Positions 24,020 to 33,068 of a stretch of 64,000 nucleotides of DNA are shown here, piece after piece. The DNA is from Novosphingobium sp. SG919. Lineage in GTDB: Bacteria; Pseudomonadota; Alphaproteobacteria; Sphingomonadales; Sphingomonadaceae. How positions within the stretch are numbered: the stretch's first letter is position 1; every line of letters begins with the position of its first letter. The notes beneath the pieces are model-generated. The model saw only the letters and a list, made by a program, of their open reading frames with translations, did not search any database and was not told the origin of the DNA. The position numbers and the translations under genes were made by a program. Where the stretch lies: NCBI RefSeq assembly GCF_012932495.1, contig NZ_JABCNG010000001.1:1178001-1242000 (forward strand), given 5' to 3'.

Positions 24020-25329
24020 TGCGCCGCGACGACGCGCGCAATTCAAGGCGCAAGAGCTCGGCTGTCGTGGCTATGCTGGCAAGCGCCGCACTTGCAGGCT
24101 GCACCAGCATGCAAGGCCTTTCCTTCGCGCAGGGCGAGGCCAAAATGCTGATCGGCCCCCCTGTTCGAGCGAACCGGACGCCGATGGACGCCCCGCTGTC
24201 TTGCGTCGCGGGACAGCTTCCAGGTTTGCCTCACAAACCCTTGATCGTCGCCGTTGGCGATATCCGCGACTACACCGGCAAATACTCCGTCAGTGAAGGC
24301 AACGCCGTCACCCAGGGCGGAGCGCTCATGGTCGCCTCTGCGCTCGGCAAACTCGAAGGCCGCGTCCGTATTGCCGAGCGGTTCGATCCCACGATCGCGG
24401 AGCGGGAGCTTGGCTACACGGATCGGCGCCAGCTCGGTGACGGTACAGTGCATGATCTGGCAGGGGCGTCGGGGAAGCAGACCGTGCCCTGGCTGCCCTA
24501 CTATGGTGGCAGCATTGCCGCCTCCGACTACTACATCGTCGGCGGCATCACCGAACTGAACTACGATATCCGATCCGGTGGCCTTCAGACCGGCGTGGGC
24601 TCGATCGGCCCCAAGCACCGGACCTACACACAGTCGGTCGCCGTGGACCTCCGGATCGTCGATACGCGATCATTGCTGGTGGTCCGAACCGTGAGCCTCA
24701 CCAAGCAGTTCACCGGCTATGAGACTGGCTTCGGCATCTTCCGGTTCTTCGGCTCCGACCTCTTCGACATCAACATCGGGGCCAAAGGCCAGGAGCCGCT
24801 CCAGCTTGGTATCCGCACGGCTCTGGAAGAGGCGACCGTGCGGCTCCTCGGCGCGGTTGCCCGGATCGACGTGGGGCCGTGCCTCGCCAAGTCGGGTTGG
24901 GCTGAGACCGCTGCCACATCGCCGGCGGACACGGGACTGCCGGTGGCGTCGAGATTGCCTGCAACCGGGGATCCGTTCAACGGATTGCCATCCGCAGCCG
25001 CGCCACTTGGGGCCGATGTCCGCATTGTCTTCGAGGTCGGATCTGACGCGCTGAGCGGCGCAGCTTCGGCACTCGTCGAGCGGATCGCGGCAGACGCAGC
25101 GCGGGGACCAGTATCCGTGACGCTGTTGGCGCGGGACACCGAGACGATCGATCCTGCGAAACGAACAGCCCTGACGGACAGACGGCTCGCCGCACTGACC
25201 GCGGCGTTCGCGCGTCGGGGCATCGATCCCGCGACCCTCACGATCACCTGGCGTCCCGCGCCTGCCGACACATCGCTTCCGTCTGACGGCGCCGGGCTGC
25301 TGCGCCTGGCCCAGCTGCGCATCGGCTGA
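24019..25329 (+). CDS. hfaB: HfaB-like outer-membrane secretion lipoprotein (CsgG family)
   Basis: 436-residue lipoprotein of the CsgG/HfaB family, which forms an outer-membrane pore for export of surface adhesins. The lipobox LAGC gives lipidation at Cys28. CsgG-domain features follow: LIVAVGDIRDYTGKYSVSEG, GALMVASALGKLEGRVRIAE, ERELGYTDRRQLGDG, and YYIVGGITELNYDIRSGG, with SVAVDLRIVDTRSLLVVRTV in the beta-rich half. The last 120 residues look like an OmpA-like or similar alpha/beta domain (VRIVFEVGSDALSGAASALV, LTDRRLAALTAAFARRGIDP), as in HfaB. It is the likely secretion pore for the products on either side. Stop and next ATG overlap, though the next gene probably starts later. Confidence 0.8.
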   Translation: MRRDDARNSRRKSSAVVAMLASAALAGCTSMQGLSFAQGEAKMLIGPPVRANRTPMDAPLSCVAGQLPGLPHKPLIVAVGDIRDYTGKYSVSEGNAVTQGGALMVASALGKLEGRVRIAERFDPTIAERELGYTDRRQLGDGTVHDLAGASGKQTVPWLPYYGGSIAASDYYIVGGITELNYDIRSGGLQTGVGSIGPKHRTYTQSVAVDLRIVDTRSLLVVRTVSLTKQFTGYETGFGIFRFFGSDLFDINIGAKGQEPLQLGIRTALEEATVRLLGAVARIDVGPCLAKSGWAETAATSPADTGLPVASRLPATGDPFNGLPSAAAPLGADVRIVFEVGSDALSGAASALVERIAADAARGPVSVTLLARDTETIDPAKRTALTDRRLAALTAAFARRGIDPATLTITWRPAPADTSLPSDGAGLLRLAQLRIG

Positions 25330-25388
25330 TGCCCGGCACGCCCGCAATTTTACCCCACCAAGTTCCCCCACCTGAAAGGACCACTGCC

Positions 25389-28300
25389 ATGACTTCCCGA
25401 ATCCACGCCAGGCGCATCCGCCGCCATCAGCTTCTGCTTGGTGCCGCAGCAACGGCGCTGAACATCTGCACCGCCGCGACCGTCGCGGCCCAGCCTGCGC
25501 CGCCTGTGGTACAGGCTGATGGCAACACGATCCTCGCAAGCGACCAGCACCAGTCGGATGCATCGGTCAAATCGATCGTCGCCGGCCCTCAGGCTGAGCT
25601 TCAGGGAGCAGCGGACGGTAGCACGCTGCAGGTCTCCGACAATGTCCTGCGCGCAAATGCGCGTGCCAACGTCGCGGCTGCGACATGGGAGCCGGATACC
25701 ACGGGCTCACTCGAGTCGGAGGCAGCCGTTCTTTCGACTGGATGGTCGGGCACCAGTGCCAGTGGCGGGATCGTCATCGCGTCCCGCCAGCAGGCTCAAG
25801 GAACTGCCGTCGTCGGCAAGATTGGCGGTGCCGGTTCGCCGACCCGCCTTGGCGCGGCCTTGACCAATGTCTCGAACAGTTCGGTCCATGTGGATGCCAG
25901 CATTCTGGAGTCTGGCGGCACCGGCAACGAAGCCTCGTCCGCGCTCTCGCTCACCAATCTGTCCTCTGGCCTCAGCGCCGGGATCGTCAACGACCAGTCG
26001 ATCACCGATGCGTCGAGGGTGAGAGCTGTGCAGTTTGGTGACCTTCGCCTCTCCGCCAATGCGCTTACAGACTCAAGCGTCGAGATTTCCGGCAACAGCA
26101 CTCGAGCGCTTGCTCATGGCAACAATGCCGCGAACGCCTTGTCGGTGAATGCTGTCGCTGTGGGGGGTGTTGGCGCAGGCGGTCCGCCGTCGACGGTCGA
26201 TACTGGCTCGAATGAAGGGGAAGTGCATGCGCAGTTCGGCGTCCTCTCGAACCAGCGGCTGGACGGAACCGTTACGGCAAAGAATGCCGGAAATGCCTTG
26301 GTGCAGATCGACGGCGCTGCGAGTGGCTCGTCGATCGTGAATAACGCGAACCAGCTGGCTGCCGGCAGCTATGGCAACCGTGTCAACAACAGCCTCTCCC
26401 TCAATGCCCCGACGATCGCGACGGACAACACCGGGGGAGGGACCGCCAATGTCACCAATATGCAATTGGTGAATGCCGTTGCGGTCAGCGCGCGGGCCGG
26501 CCAGGGACCGCGTTCGGTGGTCCAATCCGATCTCGCCGGATCGACAGCCTCGCTGTCCGGAAACTCGGTCACCGCTGCAGCCACGGGCAATCAGGCAGAT
26601 GGCAATCGGCTGACGGTGACCGCCGCATCCCTGATGCCTGGCCAGGGCAGCGGCGGGGAAGGGGGCGGCCATGGCCCCGGAATTCCGCCGGTGATCGGCA
26701 CGGCCGCCGTCACTCAGCTTGGTGACATGACCGTCTCCGCGCCTCTCAGCGTTCAGAACGTGCAGATCAATCAGGGCCTGATTGCCGCGTCGCAGGAGCA
26801 GTGGTTGAACAGCCTCTCGGTTGGCGGTACGCTTTCAGGATCGGCGCTCGATCTCTCGGACAATGCGGTCACCCTCAGTGCGAGCGGAAGCCGCGCATCG
26901 AATGATCTCGGCATCTCGGGTTCGACCGTCGGCTCGTCGGCAGACCTCAACAACCTGCAGCTTGGACTTGGATCCATCTCGGCCACGATCGGATCGACGA
27001 CAAACCGCAGCGGCTTTACCGCTTGGACGAGAGGGGCGATCGACGATAGCACGGTCGCAGTCCTGGGCAATGAGCTCACGGCGAGCGCGAACCAGAACAG
27101 TGCGACGAACGCGCTCAGCGTCGAGGGCGCGCGCCTGGTCAGCACCAGTGGTCATTCGAACGCACAGGCCGGCAGCCTTGCCGAGGGGCTGGGCGCCGCC
27201 GGCGACTTCGCGCTTGCAAGCACCCAGGAAATCCTGGGAGGCTATCAGTTGCCGGCTGTCATCAGTGCTGAGGTTCATGGCGCATTCGGGGCAACCTCCG
27301 GTGGGCCGAATACCGGTTCTTCGTTCGCGGTGCGTGACAACGGCCAGACTGCATCGGCTACCGGCAATACCGTGTCGAACGCGCTTGCGCTCAAGTCGGC
27401 ATGGCTCGGCGCGCCGGGCGAGGGCGCGACGGGTTCCGCTCTCGCTTCGACGCAGAGCGCGCGGGCCGAGATCATGGCCGTCTCGGACATGGTTCTTTCG
27501 GTGCCGGCCGGACTGACCAGCTCCTCGGCGGAAATCGCCGGCAACAGCAGCATCGCCTTTGCGCGCATGAACAGCGCATCGAACGCGCTTTCCATTGATG
27601 CGGCGCTCATCGGACCGCTGAGCAATCTCCCGGCGTTCGTCGAGAACAGCGCAGGAGCGCCGCCCCAGGCCATGGGTGACCATGTCCTGGCCAATACCCA
27701 ATCGGCTACTGGCAGCGTATCGGCTTCGTCGTCCATCGGCGCTATTGGCACCAACGGACCGCTCGATGGCGCATCGCTGGTGCTGAACGGAAACACCGCA
27801 CAGGCTTCGGCTGCCGCCAATTCGGCATCGAACTCGCTGGCAATGGTCAGTGCAGTCGCGCCGGCCGCTTCCGTGGCCCTTGTGAACTCCCAGTCGAGCA
27901 TGGCCGCTGTTGGGGCGACTGCACGTCTCGATGCAGGTGGCACAGGCGCGCTTTCGGGCTCGCAAAGCGGCATTTCGGCAAACTCGGCGATCGCACAGGC
28001 GACGGGGAATGGTTCGTCCAACGCCATGACGCTCTCGGGTGCCACTGGCTACGATTGCCTGCCCGACCTGGCGTCCGTCACCACCGGACCACTGAACAGC
28101 GGCGCGGGGCCAGCTGTCCTTTCGAATGCGCAAATGAACGCTGGCGCCGTGTCTTCATCGGCCCTGGTCCGCAATGCCTCGCTCACTACGCCGACCGGCA
28201 ATCTCGCGGGTAGCGCGGTCGACGTGACTGGCAACATCGCCACGGCGACTGCCTACGGCAACTCGGCCGCCAACAACATCACGCTCACGTCGGCAACAGC

Positions 28301-28484
28301 GTTCCCAGCGGCCGGGATCGTTAACAATCAGGTCAACACGGCGTCCGTAACCGCCGTTGCCGGTGCAGCTCTGACGCTCACTCCCGCCGCCATGACCGGC
28401 TCGCGCGCCACGTTCGCGGGCAACGCCGTGACCGCTCAGGCGGTGGGCAACTATGCAATCAGCACGATCAGCTTTGGGCGCTGA
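25389..28484 (+). CDS. hfaD: HfaD-like repeat adhesin / surface anchor
   Basis: Very large exported protein of about 1031 residues, 2.5 times the Caulobacter HfaD. It has a signal peptide (LNICTAATVAAQ-PAPP) and then a long beta-repeat region. I count about thirteen degenerate copies of a 20-residue unit of type GNxxxAxAxxNxAxNxLxx, for example GNSTRALAHGNNAANALSV, GNELTASANQNSATNALSV, GNTAQASAAANSASNSLAM and GNIATATAYGNSAANNITL, spaced by variable linkers. The last unit forms the C-terminus (AVGNYAISTISFGR). Only one or two Cys are seen. ATG 25389 has AAAGGA eight bases upstream; the ATG at 25329 that overlaps the hfaB stop is less likely because it would place 20 residues before the signal peptide. 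No hfaC follows. Confidence 0.65.
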   Translation: MTSRIHARRIRRHQLLLGAAATALNICTAATVAAQPAPPVVQADGNTILASDQHQSDASVKSIVAGPQAELQGAADGSTLQVSDNVLRANARANVAAATWEPDTTGSLESEAAVLSTGWSGTSASGGIVIASRQQAQGTAVVGKIGGAGSPTRLGAALTNVSNSSVHVDASILESGGTGNEASSALSLTNLSSGLSAGIVNDQSITDASRVRAVQFGDLRLSANALTDSSVEISGNSTRALAHGNNAANALSVNAVAVGGVGAGGPPSTVDTGSNEGEVHAQFGVLSNQRLDGTVTAKNAGNALVQIDGAASGSSIVNNANQLAAGSYGNRVNNSLSLNAPTIATDNTGGGTANVTNMQLVNAVAVSARAGQGPRSVVQSDLAGSTASLSGNSVTAAATGNQADGNRLTVTAASLMPGQGSGGEGGGHGPGIPPVIGTAAVTQLGDMTVSAPLSVQNVQINQGLIAASQEQWLNSLSVGGTLSGSALDLSDNAVTLSASGSRASNDLGISGSTVGSSADLNNLQLGLGSISATIGSTTNRSGFTAWTRGAIDDSTVAVLGNELTASANQNSATNALSVEGARLVSTSGHSNAQAGSLAEGLGAAGDFALASTQEILGGYQLPAVISAEVHGAFGATSGGPNTGSSFAVRDNGQTASATGNTVSNALALKSAWLGAPGEGATGSALASTQSARAEIMAVSDMVLSVPAGLTSSSAEIAGNSSIAFARMNSASNALSIDAALIGPLSNLPAFVENSAGAPPQAMGDHVLANTQSATGSVSASSSIGAIGTNGPLDGASLVLNGNTAQASAAANSASNSLAMVSAVAPAASVALVNSQSSMAAVGATARLDAGGTGALSGSQSGISANSAIAQATGNGSSNAMTLSGATGYDCLPDLASVTTGPLNSGAGPAVLSNAQMNAGAVSSSALVRNASLTTPTGNLAGSAVDVTGNIATATAYGNSAANNITLTSATAFPAAGIVNNQVNTASVTAVAGAALTLTPAAMTGSRATFAGNAVTAQAVGNYAISTISFGR

Positions 28485-28522
28485 ATAGCGGGGGTCTGCC
28501 TAGCCCCCGGTCAGGCCCCTGC

Positions 28523-28563
28523 GGGCCGCCGCGTGTCCCCTGGCGCGGCGGCCCATTCCTTTT
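28523..28563 (+). terminator. Intrinsic terminator of the hfa-like operon
   Basis: GGGCCGCCGCG and CGCGGCGGCCC form an 11-bp perfect stem with a ten-base loop, followed by ATTCCTTTT. It lies 38 bases after the repeat adhesin stop. Confidence 0.85.
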
Positions 28564-28567
28564 GATG

Positions 28568-29221
28568 TCAGAGGGCTAAACCCCGGTCTCGCCCTTTCTC
28601 GCGAAGTTCATCCAGTGTTCGGCCTGACGACCAATCCTCGTCTGACGGTTCGAGATAGTAGGCCTGATCCTCGAAGTGCGCTGGAATCGCGTGCCCGGGG
28701 TCGCCCGCGAGCCAGCTGGCCCAACTCGCCCGTGGCAGGAAATAGGGCATGTTCGCGGCGGCTTGCGCGACCAGCCCGGTGGCCGGAACGAGAAGGCCCG
28801 CGCAATGGAGCTTACTTGCCGAAGGCGCGCAAACCCCTGCCCAAGCGAGATAGGGTTCATCCCAGGCGCCAACCCAGGTTCGCGTGACAGCATCCCGGTC
28901 TCTGGAAGGATAGGCGACATCTTCCACGATGATCAGACAGCGGACGAGGCCGTCCGCGTCAAGCAGGCGACCGGCTCCTGGCACGAGATCGCGCGCGAAC
29001 AGATTGCTTCGTCGATCAGCCGGTTCAGCGCTGGTGAAGCATGACGCCGGGAGCCGCCATCGAGCCAGTTCGATCTGCGGGCCGCCCGGCGCATTGGTCG
29101 TAACGAGGACATCCTCGCCCGGCCAGATGGTCGGCGTCCACCTGAGCGCAGCAGACGGGGTCGCAGAGAAGTGATTGGCGATCTCTGACAGCGCGCCACG
29201 GCACCGAATCAGTTTGGTCAT
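28568..29221 (-). CDS. Degenerate SRAP (YedK/HMCES-like) family protein
   Basis: 217 residues with the overall layout of SOS response-associated peptidase proteins, which trap abasic sites through Cys2. Family landmarks are recognisable but eroded: PTIWPGEDVLV, ELARWRLPAS (for ELRWGLIP), SNLFARDLV (for NARAET), RCLIIVEDVAYPS (for RCLIPxxGFYEW), AGLLVPATGLVAQAAANMPY (for the HDRMP motif) and LPRASWASWL. The catalytic Cys is not at position 2 (nearest Cys is residue 7), the Glu of GFYEW reads Tyr or Pro, and the His of HDRMP reads Ala; only the Asn (N73) seems kept. It thus probably lacks cross-linking activity and may serve as a DNA-binding relict. It stands alone on the minus strand next to the tRNA genes. 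Confidence 0.7.
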   Translation of the reverse strand: MTKLIRCRGALSEIANHFSATPSAALRWTPTIWPGEDVLVTTNAPGGPQIELARWRLPASCFTSAEPADRRSNLFARDLVPGAGRLLDADGLVRCLIIVEDVAYPSRDRDAVTRTWVGAWDEPYLAWAGVCAPSASKLHCAGLLVPATGLVAQAAANMPYFLPRASWASWLAGDPGHAIPAHFEDQAYYLEPSDEDWSSGRTLDELREKGRDRGLAL

Positions 29222-29300
29222 GCGCCTTGCCTAGCAGCGCTGCGGATCGGGTGCCGATACCCTCGCTGCAAGGCATTGGGGCCGCCAAAGGGACCCCTGT

Positions 29301-29543
29301 GATTACGTGGCGATTACGCGGAGCGATTACGCAGCGATTACGCGGAGCGATTACGCAGCGATTACGCGGGGCATTTTGAGGGCATTTGCGCAGCCAAGAC
29401 GCATCATCGACCGCCGTGCGGAGAAAATTTCCTGAGGATATTTTTCTGCGCCAGAGCACGCGAGGATACGCCAGCGCACCCCGAAAACCGATTACGTGGC
29501 GATTACGCGGGCCGAATTCGCCTTGGGCGAAAACGGCGTAATC
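29301..29543. repeat. Regular array of GATTACG repeats
   Basis: GATTACG occurs at 29301, 29312, 29325, 29336, 29349 and 29360, with start-to-start distances alternating 11 and 13 bases, so that a 24-base unit repeats 2.5 times. Two more copies, 11 bases apart, are at 29490 and 29501, and one inverted copy (CGTAATC) at 29537-29543. The spacing is close to one helical turn, as in iteron or multi-site protein-binding arrays. The surrounding 29222-29564 stretch has no supported gene. Confidence 0.75.
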
Positions 29544-29564
29544 GGCGCTAAGTGCTTGAAAAGG

Positions 29565-29640
<76 letters not shown>

Positions 29641-29687
29641 ACACCTGCGGTTTGCGCAGGCCGGTGTTGGCGCACCGGAAAAAGGAG

Positions 29688-29763
<76 letters not shown>

Positions 29764-29867
29764 GGGTTCCCGAGCGACCGTCGCCGCCCGGGAGCGGCCC
29801 CAATAGCGTTTTCTCGCTCGCTGCCAAGCCCCAATTTCAACTTTTTTGGCAAAAGCCCTGTGGAGAA

Positions 29868-30983
29868 TCAGGACAGGCCGGTGGCGCCCCGGCGGCTCCA
29901 CCGATCGACCGCCATGATCGTGCCGATGCAGACCATGTTGGTCATCATCGACGAGCCGCCATGGCTGAGAAACGGCAGGGGAATGCCCACCACCGGCGCC
30001 AGGCCCATGACCATCATCATGTTGATGCAGGCATAGAAAAAGATCGTGGCGACCATGCCGGCGGCCAGCAGGCGGGAAAAGCGATCGGGCGCGCGCAGGG
30101 CAACCTTCAGCCCCCAGCGCAGCACCAGGCCGAACACCAGCAGGACGAACAGGCCGCCCAACATGCCCCATTCCTCGGCCATGGTGGCAAACACGAAGTC
30201 GGTGTGCGCCTCGGGCAGGTAGTCCAGGTGGCTTTGCGAGCCATGGCCAAAGCCCTTGCCGAAAAAGCCGCCAGAGCCGATCGCGATCTTGGACTGGGTG
30301 ATGTGATAGCCCGCGCCCAGCGGATCGCTTTCCGGGTCCATGAACACCAGCACCCGCTTGCGCTGGTAGTCATGCAGGGCAAAGAAGAACGCGAGCGGGG
30401 CAATCACCGCGCCAGCGCCGCCCGCGCCCAGGAACCAGCGCAAGGGCAACCCGGCCAGGAACATCACGCAAACCGCGCCGAAACAGATCGCCAGCGCGGT
30501 GCCCAGGTCGGGCTGCAGCATCACGAACGCGGCGGGGAAACCCACCAGCAGCGCCGGCGGCGCCAGCGCGCGCCAGGTGCGCGTTTCGCCCGTGGGCAGC
30601 ACGCTGTAGAACCAGGCGAGCACCAGCACGATGCCCGGCTTCATCAGTTCCGAGGGCTGCAGCGTCATGAAGCCCAGGTTGAGCCAGCGCTGGCTGCCCC
30701 CGCCGATGCCGCCGATCAGCTCCACCAGCACCAGCAGCACGCAGAGCGCACCATAGGCCGGCAGGGCGGCGCGGCGGAACCAATCCTGCGGGATGCGGGC
30801 CACCACCATGGCCATGGTCAGGAACACGAAGAAGCGCGCCACGTGCGTGGCCGCCCATGGCTGGAAATGCCCGCCGGCGGCCGAATAGAGCACTGCGCCG
30901 CCAAACAGCACCAGCATCAGCAGCGGCAGCAGAACGCCCCAGGGCTGGCGCGAGAGGGCAGCAGGGATGTAGGCGCGGCGCAT
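29868..30983 (-). CDS. rodA: Rod shape-determining protein RodA (peptidoglycan glycosyltransferase)
   Basis: SEDS-family glycosyltransferase that polymerises lipid II during cell elongation, working as a pair with PBP2; 371 residues with about ten membrane segments. Family motifs: GGGSQRWLNLGFMTLQPSEL (about 102-121), KPGIVLVLAWFYS, MLQPDLGTALAICFG, LVFMDPESDPLGAGYH, QSKIAIGSGGFFGKGFGHGS, LPEAHTDFVFATMAEEWG, and the terminal PLPFLSHGGSSM. An ATG at 30983 is listed; a GTG three codons upstream overlaps the mrdA stop and is equally plausible. Last gene of the mreB-mreC-mreD-mrdA-rodA unit. Confidence 0.96.
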   Translation of the reverse strand: MRRAYIPAALSRQPWGVLLPLLMLVLFGGAVLYSAAGGHFQPWAATHVARFFVFLTMAMVVARIPQDWFRRAALPAYGALCVLLVLVELIGGIGGGSQRWLNLGFMTLQPSELMKPGIVLVLAWFYSVLPTGETRTWRALAPPALLVGFPAAFVMLQPDLGTALAICFGAVCVMFLAGLPLRWFLGAGGAGAVIAPLAFFFALHDYQRKRVLVFMDPESDPLGAGYHITQSKIAIGSGGFFGKGFGHGSQSHLDYLPEAHTDFVFATMAEEWGMLGGLFVLLVFGLVLRWGLKVALRAPDRFSRLLAAGMVATIFFYACINMMMVMGLAPVVGIPLPFLSHGGSSMMTNMVCIGTIMAVDRWSRRGATGLS

Positions 30984-30988
30984 GGCGG

Positions 30989-33067
30989 TCACTGCCCCCC
31001 GTTGGCCGGCGTCGCCGGGCCACCGGCAGTGCCGGGCGAGGGCGTGGGCTGCGGGGTGGGCGCATCGGGTTCGGGGGCGGGGGGCGCGGCGTCGGTCTGC
31101 GCAGCGGACGGCTCGGGCGCGGGCTTGTTCTCGTCTTCGACCACTTTGCTCGCCTGCGCTTCGTCGGGCGCGCGCGGGGCGCTGGTGCCATATTGCGCGG
31201 CAAAGGCATTGTAGCGGGTGGCCATGCGCTGTTGCACGTTGCCGCCCCAGCCTTGCTCCAGTTCCTCCAGCGCGGCCATCGCCTTGGCCGGATCGAACAG
31301 GTAGGTCATCACGTCGCGCGCGATGGGATAGGCACTGGGCGAACCGCCGCCATGCTCGATCGCCACGGCGCAGGCATAGCGCGGCTTGTCGAACGGGGCG
31401 AAGCAGATGAAGTGGCCATGGTCGCGCCGCTTCCATTCCACGTTCTTGCCGTTGCCGTGTTGCAGGCCCACGACCTGCGCGGTGCCGGTCTTCCCGGCCA
31501 TCAGCACGTTTTCGATCGGAATGCGCGCCTTGCCCGCCGTGCCGCGCCCGTTGACCACTTCGTTCATCGCCGCGTGGATCAGGTCCAGATGGTCTTGGGC
31601 AAAGCCCATCGAGGGCGGCGGCGCGGCGTGCTTGTCAAGGATCAGGCGCGGGGTGAGTTGCAGGCCCGAGGCGATGCGCGACACCATCGTGGCCTGCTGC
31701 AGCGGGTTTACCAGCATGTAGCCCTGGCCGATGGTGGCGTTCACCGTGTCATAGATCGCCCATTCCTTGTGGTATTTCCGCAGCTTCCATGCCGGATCGG
31801 GCACCGTGCCATAGGATTGCCCCGGATAGGGCATGGGAAATTCCTGGCCCAGGCCCAGGCGCCGCGCCATGGCGGCAATCTTGTCCATGCCGATCTGTTG
31901 GGCGAAGTGATAGAAATAGACGTCGCAAGACTGGTAGATGCCCTTGAGCATGTCGGTCGAGCCGTGGCCGTGGTGGTTCCAGCAGTGGAACACACGGTTG
32001 CCCACGCGCAGGCCGCCGGCGCAATTGACCGACGCCTTGGGATCGAGCCCGGCTTCAAGAAAGGCCATGGCCACCAGTGGCTTGACCGTGGAGCCGGGGG
32101 GATAGAGCCCGCGCAGCACCTTGTTGCGCAAGGGCACGTGATCGTCTTCCGACAGCATTTTCCATTCGATGCGGCCGATGCCGTCGGAAAAGCTGTTGGG
32201 ATCGTAGCAAGGCATGGAAACCATCGCCAGCACATCGCCCGTGGCGCAATCCATCACCACGACCGAGCCTGATTCCAGGCCGATGCGCCGCGCGGCATAG
32301 TCCTGCAGTCCGCCCAGGATGGTCAGCTGGATCGGCTGGCCGGGCACGTCCTCGCGCGTGCCCAGATCGCGCACCACGCGGCCCGAGGCGGTGGCCTCCA
32401 CCCGCCGCGCGCCGGGCACGCCGCGCAGGCGCACTTCGAAATGCTTTTCCAGCCCGTCCTTGCCGATCTTGAAGCCGGGCGTGATGAGCAGCGGATTGCG
32501 CTCGCGCTCGTAATCTTCGGCAGAGGCGGGGCCGACATAGCCGACCAGGTGCCCCACCGATGGGCCGGTGGGGTAATAGCGCGAATAGCCGCGCTGCGGG
32601 ATCACGCCGGGCATTTCGGGCAGGCGCACGCTGACCGCGGCGAACTTGTCCCAATCGAGCTTGGCCGCCACTTCCACCGGCTGGAACCCGCGCGCCTTGT
32701 CCAGCTTGTCCTTGATGTCGTTGATCTTGTCCGCCGTCAGGCCGAGCAGGCCCGACAGCTTGGACAAGGTATCGTCGGCATCGACCAGGCGATCGGGTAT
32801 GACGTCCACCCGGAAATCGGCGCGGTTGGAGGCCAGCGCCGCGCCATTGCGATCGAGCACCCAGCCACGCCGGGGCGGGATCAGCGACAGGTTTACGCGA
32901 TTGCTTTCCGATGCGGCCTTGTACTTCTCGTTCTCGAAGATCGAGAGATAGGCAAGGCGCGTGGCGAGCAGCGCGCCGACGCTGGCCTGGGCCATGCCCA
33001 AGACGAACGTGCGACGCTCGAAACGATTGGTCAGGATAGCCGAGGTGAGCGGCAACTTCTGCTTCAC
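30989..33067 (-). CDS. mrdA: Penicillin-binding protein 2
   Basis: Transpeptidase of the elongasome that crosslinks new peptidoglycan; 692 residues. One N-terminal membrane segment (FVLGMAQASVGALLATRLAY, about 21-40), the pedestal domain with IPPRRGWVLDRNGAALASNR, then the transpeptidase domain: active-site S326 in PGSTVKP, SCD at 380-382, and KTG at 526-528 (AGKTGTAQVVG). The last 70 residues are a Pro/Ala-rich tail, common in sphingomonads. It starts at GTG 33067, one base past the mreD stop, and its own stop overlaps or nearly touches the rodA start, so the whole unit is tightly coupled. Confidence 0.97.
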   Translation of the reverse strand: MKQKLPLTSAILTNRFERRTFVLGMAQASVGALLATRLAYLSIFENEKYKAASESNRVNLSLIPPRRGWVLDRNGAALASNRADFRVDVIPDRLVDADDTLSKLSGLLGLTADKINDIKDKLDKARGFQPVEVAAKLDWDKFAAVSVRLPEMPGVIPQRGYSRYYPTGPSVGHLVGYVGPASAEDYERERNPLLITPGFKIGKDGLEKHFEVRLRGVPGARRVEATASGRVVRDLGTREDVPGQPIQLTILGGLQDYAARRIGLESGSVVVMDCATGDVLAMVSMPCYDPNSFSDGIGRIEWKMLSEDDHVPLRNKVLRGLYPPGSTVKPLVAMAFLEAGLDPKASVNCAGGLRVGNRVFHCWNHHGHGSTDMLKGIYQSCDVYFYHFAQQIGMDKIAAMARRLGLGQEFPMPYPGQSYGTVPDPAWKLRKYHKEWAIYDTVNATIGQGYMLVNPLQQATMVSRIASGLQLTPRLILDKHAAPPPSMGFAQDHLDLIHAAMNEVVNGRGTAGKARIPIENVLMAGKTGTAQVVGLQHGNGKNVEWKRRDHGHFICFAPFDKPRYACAVAIEHGGGSPSAYPIARDVMTYLFDPAKAMAALEELEQGWGGNVQQRMATRYNAFAAQYGTSAPRAPDEAQASKVVEDENKPAPEPSAAQTDAAPPAPEPDAPTPQPTPSPGTAGGPATPANGGQ

Positions 33068-33068
33068 G

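Noticed and set aside
29301..29543. CRISPR-like repeats
   Set aside because: The unit is only 7 bases with 4-6-base gaps; there are no 30-bp repeats, no unique spacers and no cas genes.
30857..32272. 471-codon open frame on the plus strand
   Set aside because: Antisense to mrdA and rodA, with no recognisable motif.
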